The position numbers and the translations under genes are program-made. Shown piece after piece: positions 18,067 to 26,708 of a stretch of 64,000 bases of DNA. The notes under the pieces are model-generated. The model saw only the letters and a list, made by a program, of their open reading frames with translations. It did not search any database and was not told where the DNA came from. The DNA lies in contig NZ_JACVPX010000003.1 in assembly GCF_018881655.1 (NCBI RefSeq), forward strand, positions 62,001-126,000, read 5' to 3'. This DNA comes from Polynucleobacter sp. Tro8-14-1 (GTDB lineage: Bacteria; Pseudomonadota; Gammaproteobacteria; Burkholderiales; Burkholderiaceae). Every line of letters begins with the position of its first letter. The first letter of the stretch is position 1.

Positions 18067-21000
18067 TTAGTTTACTTTTGCAGAGCTCAATACTGCAGAA
18101 TCGTTGAGGCGTCGCAAGATATTGCGTATAGCGTCAAGACGTTGTTCTAACTTCTCGAATTCACGGTCTTTTTGAGGAAGCACCTTAAGCTTATCTTGGC
18201 CATTAAGTTGAATATGCTTAGAGGACTGGATAAGCTGAATAATCTTCATTGGGTCAATCGGTGGATTTGGGATAAATTGAATCTGAATAGATGCAGGTGT
18301 GGCATCAATCTTTTTAATTCCAAAGCCGGTCATCTCTAAACGTAGACGATGGGTCTCATAAAACGATTTAGCTTGATCGGGAAGGTCGCCAAAACGATCA
18401 ACCAATTCTTCACGCAACCCCATGAGCTCAGAAAAATCATTTGTACCAGCAAACCGCTTGTATAAGGATAGGCGCACGTGAACGTCAGGGCAGTAGTCCT
18501 CTGGAAATAGGGCGGGAACGCCAAGATTGACATCGGTGGTTGCTTGCAATGGTGAAAGTAAATCAGGCTCCTTCCCACTGCGCAGGGACTTAACAGCACG
18601 ATTAAGCATCTCGGTATACAGCTGGAAGCCAATCTCATGAATTTCACCGGATTGTTTGTCGCCTAGGGCCTCACCAGCACCCCGAATTTCTAGATCATGC
18701 ATAGCTAAATAGAAGCCAGAGCCCAGCTCTTCCATGGCTTGAATGGCATTAAGACGCAACTGCGCTTGCTTACTGAGTGCCTCAGGATCTGGCACTAGTA
18801 AATAAGCATAGGCTTGGTGATGTGAGCGACCTACACGGCCACGCAGTTGGTGTAATTGAGCTAAACCAAACTTATCGGCGCGGTGCATGATGATGGTGTT
18901 AGCTGTGGGTACGTCAATGCCAGTCTCAATAATCGTGGTACACAGCAAAATATTGGTACGCTGGGTAACAAATTCACGCATGACAGATTCCAGCTCGCGT
19001 TCATGCATCTGTCCGTGCGCAACACTAATACGTGCCTCCGGAATCAGCTCTTGTAAAGCATGCTTGCGATTCTGAATCGTTTCAACTTCGTTATGCAGGA
19101 AGTAGACCTGGCCGCCACGTTTAATTTCACGAAGCACGGCCTCACGAATAACGCCATCTCCCTCTCGACGAACAAAGGTCTTAATCGCCAAACGTTTCTG
19201 AGGGGCAGTGGCAATAATAGAGAACTCACGTAATCCTTCCATAGCCATGCCCAAGGTTCTTGGGATGGGCGTAGCAGTTAGCGTCAGAATATCGACTTCA
19301 GCACGCAATGCCTTAAGAGCATCTTTTTGCCGTACTCCAAAGCGATGCTCCTCGTCCACAATCACTAGGCCAAGATTGGCAAATTGCGTCTCCTTGGAAA
19401 GTAACTTATGTGTGCCAATAATGATGTCTGCATCACCTTTGGCAATGGCCTCTAGGGCTGCATTAATTTCCTTGGTTGTTTTAAAGCGTGACAATTCAAC
19501 AATGCGGACCGGCCAATCGGCAAATCGATCTTTCCAGGTAGCCACATGTTGCTCAGCTAGTAGGGTGGTTGGCGCCAAAATGGCGACTTGTTTGCCGCCC
19601 ATGACTGCAACAAAGCTTGCTCGGAGCGCTACTTCGGTCTTCCCAAAGCCAACATCTCCGCAGACTAAGCGGTCCATTGGCGTGCCGCTCGTCATATCAC
19701 CAATAACGGCTGCAATAGCATTGGCTTGGTCTGGAGTTTCTTCAAAGCCAAAGCTTTCTGCAAAAGCAGCATAGTCATGGGCTGAGAATTCAAAAGCATG
19801 ACCCTTGCGTATCGCTCTAGCCGCATAGAGACCTAATAGCTCTGCTGCGGTATCTCGAATTTGTTGGGCGGCCTTGCGTTTGGCCTTATCCCATTGGCCC
19901 GAACCTAATTGATGCAGTGGAGCTGAATCAGGGTCAGAGCCTGCATAACGTGTGACCATTTGTAATTGCTGAACAGGAACATACAAAGTTGCCTGTCCTG
20001 AATATTGCAAATGCAAAAACTCTTCAAAAATTGGCGCCTCTTTAGGAGGAGCTAAATTCAGAAGCACTAATCCCTGGTAGCGACCAATGCCATGTTCAGC
20101 ATGAACTACGGGATCGCCGATCTTTAGCTCAGACAGATCCTTAAAGAGCATGTCAGGATCAGCATTCTCATTACTTTTACCTTTACGCCTCTGTCGTGCT
20201 GTTGTAGTAAATAACTCTGCCTCGGTAATAACGAGGAGATTTTCAGCTGGCCATGAAAATCCATTAAAGAGTGGTGCAGTGACCAATCCAAATAATGAAT
20301 CACTTTTAATAAACTCGGCAATGCTGTCAAAGCTCTCTGGCTTTAGCGGGTAGAGCGGTTTACCGTCCAATCCAGCAACCGAGTTACTTTCATCAAAGAG
20401 CTGTCGAATCGATTCTTTACGTCCTGCACTGTCGCTGCAAACTAATACACGAACCTTTTCAGATGACACCACTTTTCTGAGAAGATTTATCGGATCAGTA
20501 TCGCGGCGATGGACCGCAATATCTGGTACAGCTAAGAATTGACTTTTTTCAGCGCCGTCTTTTTCTAGTGTTAGTCGTGCATACGATTTAGAGGTAGAGA
20601 AAAATTCGTCGACATCCAGAAATAATTCTTTTGGAGGGAGAATGGGGCGATCAAGATCGTGTTTGAGGAACTCATAACGAGAAAGCGTGTCCTTCCAAAA
20701 CCCTTTGATGGTTTCTTCAACATCACCAATGCTGACAAGCCATACAGGATCACCTGAGCGTGGAAAGTAATCAAAAAGGTTGGATTTCTCTTTAAAGAAG
20801 AGGGGTAGGTAGGATTCAATACCTGCACTAGGTATGCCTAGGTTGGCATCTTTGTAAATAGAGCAGCGACTCGGATCACCCTCAAATACTTCTCTCCAGC
20901 GACCTCTAAAAGCGGTTCGTGAAGCATCATCAAATGGAAATTCATGGCCAGGAAGTAGACGGACTTCCTTGACGGGGTAAAGGCTTCGTTGCGTATCCGG

Positions 21001-21609
21001 ATCAAATGCCCGAATCTGTTCAATTTCATCACCAAAGAGATCCAATCGATATGGCAGATTCGATCCCATTGGAAATAAATCAAATAAACCACCCCGAATA
21101 CTATATTCACCGGGACGCATTACAGCGCTCACAGGATCATAGCCAGCTTGTTGCAGTTGCAGCTTTAGTGCAGCTTCATTCAGTTTGTCACCTTGCCGAA
21201 AGAAAAAAGTATGGCCAGATAAAAAGTTCGGCGGCCCCAATCTTTGCAAAGCAGTTGTCACTGGAACTAAAACAATATCGCAACTACCATTCAGTAATTC
21301 ATACAGAGTGGCGAGTCGTTCTGAAACCAAATCTTGATGCGGTGAAAAATGGTCATAAGGAAGAATTTCCCAATCAGGCAAAAGCCGGGTTTTTAGCTGC
21401 GGAGCAAAAGCGGGGATTTCTTCCAGAAGCCTCTGCGCTTCCTGGGCTTGAGCACAAAAAATGACCATCACTGAAAACTGATCACGGTAGCGCAGGGCGG
21501 TTTGAGCGATTAAAGCGGCATCTGCCGAGCCCACCAGCCCTGAAAAGGTAAAGCGCTGCCCAGCCCGCGGAGCAGGTATAGGGGGTGCTAGATTTAATGC
21601 ATCAGACAT
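18067..21609 (-). CDS. mfd: Transcription-repair coupling factor
   Basis: Mfd displaces RNA polymerase stalled at lesions and recruits UvrA. The 1180-residue protein has the N-terminal UvrB-like domains, a CarD-like RNA polymerase interaction domain (LKIGDPVVHAEHGIGRYQGL, about 500-580), a RecG-type helicase core with Walker A GDVGFGKTEVA, motif II DEEH and motif VI QLRGRVGRS, and the C-terminal TRCF domain. Length matches the family. The ATG at 21609 lies only nine bases downstream of a TATAAT box on the same strand, leaving almost no leader. ispD is divergent. Confidence 0.96.
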   Translation of the reverse strand: MSDALNLAPPIPAPRAGQRFTFSGLVGSADAALIAQTALRYRDQFSVMVIFCAQAQEAQRLLEEIPAFAPQLKTRLLPDWEILPYDHFSPHQDLVSERLATLYELLNGSCDIVLVPVTTALQRLGPPNFLSGHTFFFRQGDKLNEAALKLQLQQAGYDPVSAVMRPGEYSIRGGLFDLFPMGSNLPYRLDLFGDEIEQIRAFDPDTQRSLYPVKEVRLLPGHEFPFDDASRTAFRGRWREVFEGDPSRCSIYKDANLGIPSAGIESYLPLFFKEKSNLFDYFPRSGDPVWLVSIGDVEETIKGFWKDTLSRYEFLKHDLDRPILPPKELFLDVDEFFSTSKSYARLTLEKDGAEKSQFLAVPDIAVHRRDTDPINLLRKVVSSEKVRVLVCSDSAGRKESIRQLFDESNSVAGLDGKPLYPLKPESFDSIAEFIKSDSLFGLVTAPLFNGFSWPAENLLVITEAELFTTTARQRRKGKSNENADPDMLFKDLSELKIGDPVVHAEHGIGRYQGLVLLNLAPPKEAPIFEEFLHLQYSGQATLYVPVQQLQMVTRYAGSDPDSAPLHQLGSGQWDKAKRKAAQQIRDTAAELLGLYAARAIRKGHAFEFSAHDYAAFAESFGFEETPDQANAIAAVIGDMTSGTPMDRLVCGDVGFGKTEVALRASFVAVMGGKQVAILAPTTLLAEQHVATWKDRFADWPVRIVELSRFKTTKEINAALEAIAKGDADIIIGTHKLLSKETQFANLGLVIVDEEHRFGVRQKDALKALRAEVDILTLTATPIPRTLGMAMEGLREFSIIATAPQKRLAIKTFVRREGDGVIREAVLREIKRGGQVYFLHNEVETIQNRKHALQELIPEARISVAHGQMHERELESVMREFVTQRTNILLCTTIIETGIDVPTANTIIMHRADKFGLAQLHQLRGRVGRSHHQAYAYLLVPDPEALSKQAQLRLNAIQAMEELGSGFYLAMHDLEIRGAGEALGDKQSGEIHEIGFQLYTEMLNRAVKSLRSGKEPDLLSPLQATTDVNLGVPALFPEDYCPDVHVRLSLYKRFAGTNDFSELMGLREELVDRFGDLPDQAKSFYETHRLRLEMTGFGIKKIDATPASIQIQFIPNPPIDPMKIIQLIQSSKHIQLNGQDKLKVLPQKDREFEKLEQRLDAIRNILRRLNDSAVLSSAKVN

Positions 21610-21617
21610 CTGCGCTC

Positions 21618-21646
21618 ATTATAGAATCAGGTATGCACCCTGGAAA
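21618..21646 (-). promoter_or_regulatory. Candidate mfd promoter giving a near-leaderless transcript
   Basis: On the minus strand a perfect TATAAT (21623-21618) is preceded, 17 bases upstream, by TTTCCA (21646-21641; four of six matches to TTGACA). A start about seven bases after the -10 box would fall near 21611, just two bases before the mfd ATG. No ribosome site can fit between them. Confidence 0.45.
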
Positions 21647-22385
21647 TCATTCCATTAAGAAATGCCATGCCCTTTTGCCAACAGCAGGTACTGGCTCGCG
21701 CCTAGGTGGCGAGTTGCCTAAGCAGTTTCAGCAGCTAGCCGGCAAACCCATGGTCTCTTATGCGCTAGAAGCCTTTAAGGGATCTCCGCTGATTCAGTCT
21801 ATTTGGATTGGTGTCAGCCCTGGCTTTATCGAGAACCCCATCTTAGCAACTATCGCTAACACTGGGGCCGATACACATGTTGTAGCAACCGGTGGACCAA
21901 CTCGACAAGAAACAGTCCGAAATACTCTAGCTGCAATGCTAAAGGCAGGCATTCCTGAGGATGACTGGATACTGGTTCATGATGCAGCTAGACCAGGTAT
22001 CACCCCGGCATTAATTGGGAAACTCATTCACTCAGTACAGGCATCTAATAGTGGTGGCATCCTAGCTGTTCCCTTGGCTGATACCTTAAAACAGGCTGAT
22101 CTAGATTCAGTGATTGCTGGAAACATCCCGCACTCAGAGAGAACTATTCCGCGCGAGCATCTCTGGCAAGCGCAAACGCCACAGATGTTTGGATTAAAAC
22201 AATTGCATGATGCCCTTCAAGATGCTATCCGCCTTGAGGCTGACGTTACTGATGAGGCTAGCGCAATCGAGTTAACTGGGGCAAAACCTTTATTGATTGA
22301 AGGTGCCGCTCGTAACTTTAAGGTTACGCATCCTGCCGATTGGGAGTTAATGCAATTGCTGTTAAGTTCCCGCGCCAAACAATGA
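21633..22385 (+). CDS. ispD: 2-C-methyl-D-erythritol 4-phosphate cytidylyltransferase
   Basis: IspD joins CTP to MEP in the non-mevalonate isoprenoid pathway. The 250-residue enzyme shows the nucleotide-binding loop [19 protein letters not shown], the VHDAARPG motif with the catalytic-region aspartate, and the C-terminal [15 protein letters not shown] 21633 gives a natural N-terminus; in-frame GTG 21585 and ATG 21597 would extend it into the mfd promoter and coding region. ispF follows 10 bases later, an arrangement shared by many proteobacteria and indicating one operon. Confidence 0.94.
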   Translation: MHPGNHSIKKCHALLPTAGTGSRLGGELPKQFQQLAGKPMVSYALEAFKGSPLIQSIWIGVSPGFIENPILATIANTGADTHVVATGGPTRQETVRNTLAAMLKAGIPEDDWILVHDAARPGITPALIGKLIHSVQASNSGGILAVPLADTLKQADLDSVIAGNIPHSERTIPREHLWQAQTPQMFGLKQLHDALQDAIRLEADVTDEASAIELTGAKPLLIEGAARNFKVTHPADWELMQLLLSSRAKQ

Positions 22386-22395
22386 GAAACCCAAT

Positions 22396-22899
22396 ATGAC
22401 TCAAAGCAATCCCCATATTCCGCAATTTCGTATTGGCCAAGGTTACGACGTACATGCATTGGTAGCGGACCGAAAATTGATTCTGGGTGGAGTTCATGTG
22501 CCCTTTGAAAAGGGTTTATTGGGTCACTCGGATGCAGATGCCTTATTGCACGCCTTAACAGATGCATTATTGGGCGCTGCAGGTTTAAATGATATTGGGC
22601 AGTTATTTCCGGATACAGATCCTCAATTTAAGGATATGGACAGTCGAATCTTGCTTAGAGCGGCCTTGCAAAAGATCCAGGCAGCGGGATTTCAGATTGG
22701 AAACGTTGATGCCACTATTATTTGCCAAAAGCCGAAATTGGCGGATTTTTTGCCAGAAATGGTCCGCAATATTGCTTCAGATTTGGCTGTGACCCCCAGT
22801 CACGTCAATCTTAAGGCTAAGACAAATGAATCCCTGGGCCATTTAGGCAGAGGCGAGGGCATTGCCGTCCATGCCGTTGCTTTGCTCTACAAGGCCTAA
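22396..22899 (+). CDS. ispF: 2-C-methyl-D-erythritol 2,4-cyclodiphosphate synthase
   Basis: IspF cyclises CDP-ME 2-phosphate to MEcPP with loss of CMP. The 167-residue protein has the zinc ligands in [11 protein letters not shown] (Asp and His), the [19 protein letters not shown] segment with the third histidine, and the [19 protein letters not shown] closing motif. The length is standard. It lies 10 bases after ispD, and the tRNA-Leu gene begins 77 bases after its stop. Confidence 0.96.
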   Translation: MTQSNPHIPQFRIGQGYDVHALVADRKLILGGVHVPFEKGLLGHSDADALLHALTDALLGAAGLNDIGQLFPDTDPQFKDMDSRILLRAALQKIQAAGFQIGNVDATIICQKPKLADFLPEMVRNIASDLAVTPSHVNLKAKTNESLGHLGRGEGIAVHAVALLYKA

Positions 22900-22976
22900 A
22901 AGATCCTCTAAAACCCTAGGCATTGTAGAATTATGGTCTTTAGAGTGAAGTCTAGGCTTGGCAGTTTGCGGATATC

Positions 22977-23063
22977 GCGAGGATGGCGAAATTGGTAGAC
23001 GCACCAGGTTTAGGTCCTGACGCCAGAAATGGTGTGGGGGTTCGAGTCCCCCTCCTCGCACCA
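22977..23063 (+). tRNA. tRNA-Leu (anticodon TAG)
   Basis: The acceptor stem is GCGAGGA/TCCTCGC with an encoded ACCA end. The anticodon loop TTTAGGT carries TAG, and there is a long variable arm (CGCC/GGTG) as in class II tRNAs. T stem GGGGG/CCCCC with loop TTCGAGT. The anticodon stem is CCAGG/CCTGA, leaving a C27-A43 mismatch at its top. Confidence 0.97.
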
Positions 23064-23119
23064 CAAGATTGCTACTTGGCTTGGACTTCACATTTCCAGA
23101 TTTAAATTAAGAGACGAGA

Positions 23120-24457
23120 ATGGCTGTGCAGATAGAAAATTTAGGTTCACTAGACCGCAAAATGACTTTGGAATTCGCTCGTGCCGATTTGGCAAAAGCG
23201 CGTGAAGCCCGTTTGGCTAAAGTTGGTAAGACCATGAAAATGGCTGGCTTCCGCCCAGGCAAGGTACCAAAGAACCTCGTTGAAAAACAACATGGCATGC
23301 AAGTGGATTTCGAGCTCCAATTTGATAAAGCTGCTGAACTCTTTTATGACCAAGCTCAAAAAGAAGGTATTGCTTTAGCTGGTCAACCACGCCTTGAGCC
23401 AAAGAATGAAATTGATGCTGACAAGATTGTTTTTGATGCTTTCTTTGAAGTTTTGCCAGAAGTAAAAATTGGCGACTTTAGCAAGGCAGAAGTTACCAAA
23501 CACACAACCGATATTGGCGAGGCAGAAATTGACCGCGCCTTAGATGTGCTGCGTAAGCAGCAGGTTCATTACCACCCACGCGGTGAAGCTGGTGCCCATG
23601 GCGACGGCGGCTCTAATGTTGCTGCACAAAGCGGTGACCAAGTGGTGATTGATTTTGTTGGCAAGATTGATGGCGTTGAGTTTGCTGGTGGTAAAGCAGA
23701 AAACTTTGAATACGTACTGGGCGAAGGGCGCATGCTGCCTGAGTTCGAAGCTGCAACATTGGGCCTTAAAGCAGGCGAGAGCAAATCTTTCCCATTAAGT
23801 TTCCCTGCTGATTACCATGGCAAAGACGTTGCAGGCAAAACAGCAGAGTTCACTATTACTGTGAAGTCAGTCAATTGGCCGCATCTACCAGCTGTTGATG
23901 ATGCATTTGCATTGTCTTTAGGTGTTACTGAAGGCGGCGTTGCGAAAATGCGTTCTGAAGTAAAAGAAAATTTAGATCGCGAAGTGAAGCGTCGCATTAC
24001 TTCTTTACTCAAGAATGAAGTAATGGACAAGCTCAATAGCTTGTGCGAACTCGATGTTCCTAAGTCTTTAGTTGCCTCCGAGCAAGAGCGCTTAGTTGAA
24101 GGCGCTCGTCAAGATTTAATGCAGCGCGGTGTTCCGAATGCTAAAGATGCCCCAATCCCCGCTGAAATTTTCGCTGAGCAAGCTACCAAGCGTGTTCGTC
24201 TTGGCTTGATCCTGAGCGAGTTGGTTAAAAAGCAAAACTTGGCTGCTACCGCAGACCAAATTAAAGCCGAAATTGACGAGCAAGCTGCTACATACGAAGA
24301 TCCAAAAGAAGTGGTGCGTTGGTTCTACAGCAATCCGAGTCGCTTGAAGGATATTGAAAACCTCGTGCTTGAAGATAACGTGATTAAGTATTTCACATCC
24401 CAAGCCAAGGTAATTGATAAAGCAGTTACCTTCGAAGAACTCAGCAAGCTAAACTAA
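23120..24457 (+). CDS. tig: Trigger factor
   Basis: Trigger factor is the ribosome-bound chaperone and peptidyl-prolyl isomerase. The 445-residue product has the N-terminal ribosome-binding domain with the signature GFRPGKVPKNLVEK (residues about 46-59, GFRxGKxP), a central FKBP domain (GDQVVIDFVGKIDGVEF to VTIKSV-like ITVKSVNWP), and the helical C-terminal domain. A glycine/alanine-rich stretch GEAGAHGDGGSNVAAQ just before the FKBP strand is a little longer than I would expect. It heads the tig-clpP-clpX-lon group and starts 56 bases after tRNA-Leu. Confidence 0.96.
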   Translation: MAVQIENLGSLDRKMTLEFARADLAKAREARLAKVGKTMKMAGFRPGKVPKNLVEKQHGMQVDFELQFDKAAELFYDQAQKEGIALAGQPRLEPKNEIDADKIVFDAFFEVLPEVKIGDFSKAEVTKHTTDIGEAEIDRALDVLRKQQVHYHPRGEAGAHGDGGSNVAAQSGDQVVIDFVGKIDGVEFAGGKAENFEYVLGEGRMLPEFEAATLGLKAGESKSFPLSFPADYHGKDVAGKTAEFTITVKSVNWPHLPAVDDAFALSLGVTEGGVAKMRSEVKENLDREVKRRITSLLKNEVMDKLNSLCELDVPKSLVASEQERLVEGARQDLMQRGVPNAKDAPIPAEIFAEQATKRVRLGLILSELVKKQNLAATADQIKAEIDEQAATYEDPKEVVRWFYSNPSRLKDIENLVLEDNVIKYFTSQAKVIDKAVTFEELSKLN

Positions 24458-24499
24458 GTTAACTACTAAGTCATCCATTTACCCACAAGAGGTTTCGAA

Positions 24500-25129
24500 A
24501 TGATCCATAACCATTCTCAGTCTGAAAATCTAGAACCAAAAGGCTTGGGCTTGGTTCCAATGGTGATTGAAACCTCTGGTAGGGGTGAGCGTGCTTACGA
24601 TATCTACTCCAGATTATTGCGTGAGCGCGTAGTCTTTTTGGTTGGTGAAGTAAACGACCAAACTGCTAATTTGGTAATCGCGCAATTGCTGTTCCTTGAG
24701 AGTGAAAATCCAGATAAAGAAATTTCTCTATATATCAACTCTCCAGGCGGTTCAGTTTCTGCAGGATTGGCTATCTACGACACAATGCAATTCATCAAGC
24801 CGCATGTCAGCACATTGTGCATGGGCATGGCTGCAAGTATGGGTGCATTCTTATTGTGTGCTGGTGAAAAAGGTAAGCGCTATGCTTTGCCAAACTCACG
24901 CGTCATGATTCATCAGCCCTTAGGTGGTGCACGTGGCCAAGCCTCTGACATTGAGATTCAAGCTCGTGAGATTTTGTATTTGCGTGAGCGCTTGAACAAG
25001 ATTTTGGCCGACCGTACTGGTCAATCAATCGATACGATTGCCAAGGATACTGATCGCGACAACTTTATGTCTGCAGAGCAAGCTCGTGATTATGGCTTGA
25101 TCGACAAAGTTATCGAGAAGCGTCCTTAA
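24500..25129 (+). CDS. clpP: ATP-dependent Clp protease proteolytic subunit
   Basis: ClpP forms the tetradecameric serine protease chamber served by ClpX and ClpA. The 209 residues have the family start [22 protein letters not shown], of which the GRGERAYDI core is recognisable, the catalytic serine in [11 protein letters not shown], the histidine in [14 protein letters not shown], and the aspartate in the [10 protein letters not shown] segment. AGAGG stands ahead of ATG 24500. It lies 42 bases after tig and 28 before clpX, consistent with one operon. Confidence 0.96.
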   Translation: MIHNHSQSENLEPKGLGLVPMVIETSGRGERAYDIYSRLLRERVVFLVGEVNDQTANLVIAQLLFLESENPDKEISLYINSPGGSVSAGLAIYDTMQFIKPHVSTLCMGMAASMGAFLLCAGEKGKRYALPNSRVMIHQPLGGARGQASDIEIQAREILYLRERLNKILADRTGQSIDTIAKDTDRDNFMSAEQARDYGLIDKVIEKRP

Positions 25130-25157
25130 CCCTTCATAGATATATACAGAGCCTATT

Positions 25158-26519
25158 TTGAGCGATACCAACACTACGAATTCAGCAGACAAAGTTCTGT
25201 ATTGCTCCTTTTGCGGCAAGAGCCAGCATGAAGTTAAAAAACTCATTGCTGGCCCATCTGTTTTTATTTGCGATGAGTGCATTGATCTTTGCACAGACAT
25301 TATTCAAGAAGAAATTGCCAAGCTTCCCAAGGAAGAGGGTGATGATTCTTTGCCAACACCACATCAAATTCGTGAAAACTTAGACCAATACGTTATTGGT
25401 CAAGATCATGCCAAAAAAACATTGGCAGTTGCCGTATACAACCACTACAAGCGCCTACAGTATTTGCCTAAGCCTAAAAAAGAGAAGTTGGATAAGGATG
25501 GCAAGCCAGTAGAGGGCTCAGAAAAAAAAGAATCTAAGCTCCCTGCTAAAGCAATGGTTGATGGTGTAGAGCTTGCAAAGAGTAATATTTTGTTGATTGG
25601 GCCTACTGGCTCAGGTAAAACATTATTAGCCCAGACTTTGGCGCGCATGTTAGATGTGCCATTTGTGATGGCTGATGCAACCACCTTAACTGAGGCAGGT
25701 TATGTTGGCGAAGACGTTGAAAACATCATCCAAAAATTATTACAAGCGTGCGACTACAACGTAGAAAAAGCGCAGCGCGGCATTGTATATATTGATGAGA
25801 TCGATAAGATTTCACGCAAGTCAGACAACCCGTCTATTACCCGCGATGTATCGGGAGAAGGTGTTCAGCAAGCTCTGTTAAAGCTGGTTGAGGGCACGAT
25901 GGCTTCTGTACCGCCGCAAGGTGGGCGTAAGCATCCCAATCAAGATTTCTTGCAAGTAGATACAACGAATATTTTGTTTATTTGCGGTGGTGCATTTGAT
26001 GGGCTTGAAAAAGTTATTCAGCAGCGTACTGCTAAAACAGGTATTGGATTCAATGCGACTGTTCCTGGTAAAGATGACCGCGGTGTCAGTGACCTCTTGA
26101 TTGAAGTTGAGCCAGAAGATCTGATTAAGTTTGGCTTGATTCCAGAGTTAATTGGTCGCTTGCCCGTTGTTGCGACTTTGGCTCAATTGGATGAAGAGGC
26201 TTTAATTCAGATTCTGACCGAACCTAAAAATGCCTTAGTTAAACAATATCAGGCACTTTTGTCTATGGAGGGCTCTGAGCTCGAAGTACGTCGCGAGGCT
26301 CTATCAGCTATTGCCAAGAAGGCAATCGCCCGCAAAACTGGTGCTCGTGGCCTGAGATCTATCCTTGAAGGCTCATTGATGGATGTCATGTATGACCTGC
26401 CATCCCTGAAGAATGTCCAAAAAGTGGTTATCGACGAAAGCAGTATCGCTGAGGGCGGAAAACCGCTTTTGGTCTACAAACAGGATGCCGAGCAGACAGA
26501 TTTAAGCAAAAAAGCTTAA
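25158..26519 (+). CDS. clpX: ATP-dependent Clp protease ATPase subunit ClpX
   Basis: ClpX unfolds substrates and feeds them to ClpP. The 453-residue protein has an N-terminal zinc-binding domain ([11 protein letters not shown] and CDECIDLC), an AAA+ module with Walker [12 protein letters not shown], the [11 protein letters not shown] pore-1 region, Walker [11 protein letters not shown], the [13 protein letters not shown] stretch and the C-terminal domain. The start is TTG 25158 (no ATG nearby in frame), which may limit expression relative to clpP. A strong terminator follows 24 bases after the stop. Confidence 0.96.
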   Translation: MSDTNTTNSADKVLYCSFCGKSQHEVKKLIAGPSVFICDECIDLCTDIIQEEIAKLPKEEGDDSLPTPHQIRENLDQYVIGQDHAKKTLAVAVYNHYKRLQYLPKPKKEKLDKDGKPVEGSEKKESKLPAKAMVDGVELAKSNILLIGPTGSGKTLLAQTLARMLDVPFVMADATTLTEAGYVGEDVENIIQKLLQACDYNVEKAQRGIVYIDEIDKISRKSDNPSITRDVSGEGVQQALLKLVEGTMASVPPQGGRKHPNQDFLQVDTTNILFICGGAFDGLEKVIQQRTAKTGIGFNATVPGKDDRGVSDLLIEVEPEDLIKFGLIPELIGRLPVVATLAQLDEEALIQILTEPKNALVKQYQALLSMEGSELEVRREALSAIAKKAIARKTGARGLRSILEGSLMDVMYDLPSLKNVQKVVIDESSIAEGGKPLLVYKQDAEQTDLSKKA

Positions 26520-26543
26520 ATTCCTAGGGTTTTTGCTATTTTT

Positions 26544-26566
26544 GGGGCTTTTTTGCCCCTTTTTTG
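26544..26566 (+). terminator. Rho-independent terminator after clpX
   Basis: GGGGC (26544-26548) pairs with GCCCC (26555-26559) around a TTTTTT loop and is followed by seven T-rich bases (26560-26566). It separates tig-clpP-clpX from lon. Confidence 0.85.
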
Positions 26567-26577
26567 TCTTTTTACCC

Positions 26578-26605
26578 CTTGTTTTTCTCTAAAGCCTACC
26601 CACAT
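26578..26605 (+). promoter_or_regulatory. Candidate sigma-32 (RpoH) heat-shock promoter of lon
   Basis: CTTGTTT (26578-26584) and CCCACAT (26599-26605) are separated by 14 bases. This is close to the RpoH consensus CTTGAAA / CCCATNT with 11-16 spacing. lon is a classical heat-shock gene in proteobacteria, which supports the reading. A short stem CTACC (26596-26600) / GGTAG (26607-26611) overlaps the -10-like element. Confidence 0.5.
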
Positions 26606-26708
26606 AGGTAGTATGCTACTCATGAATAATGTCTCTATTTAGTGGTTGTTGATTAAATTGCTGCTAATGGTGACTTTTGAGGTTTGATTACTTTGGAGGA
26701 TTTGCCCC

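Noticed and set aside
19208..19774. 188-residue open frame opposite mfd
   Set aside because: It is antisense to the conserved helicase core of mfd and has low-complexity Ser/Arg composition typical of shadow frames.
21006..21464. 152-residue open frame opposite mfd
   Set aside because: Antisense to the mfd N-terminal region, with no recognisable motif or ribosome site.
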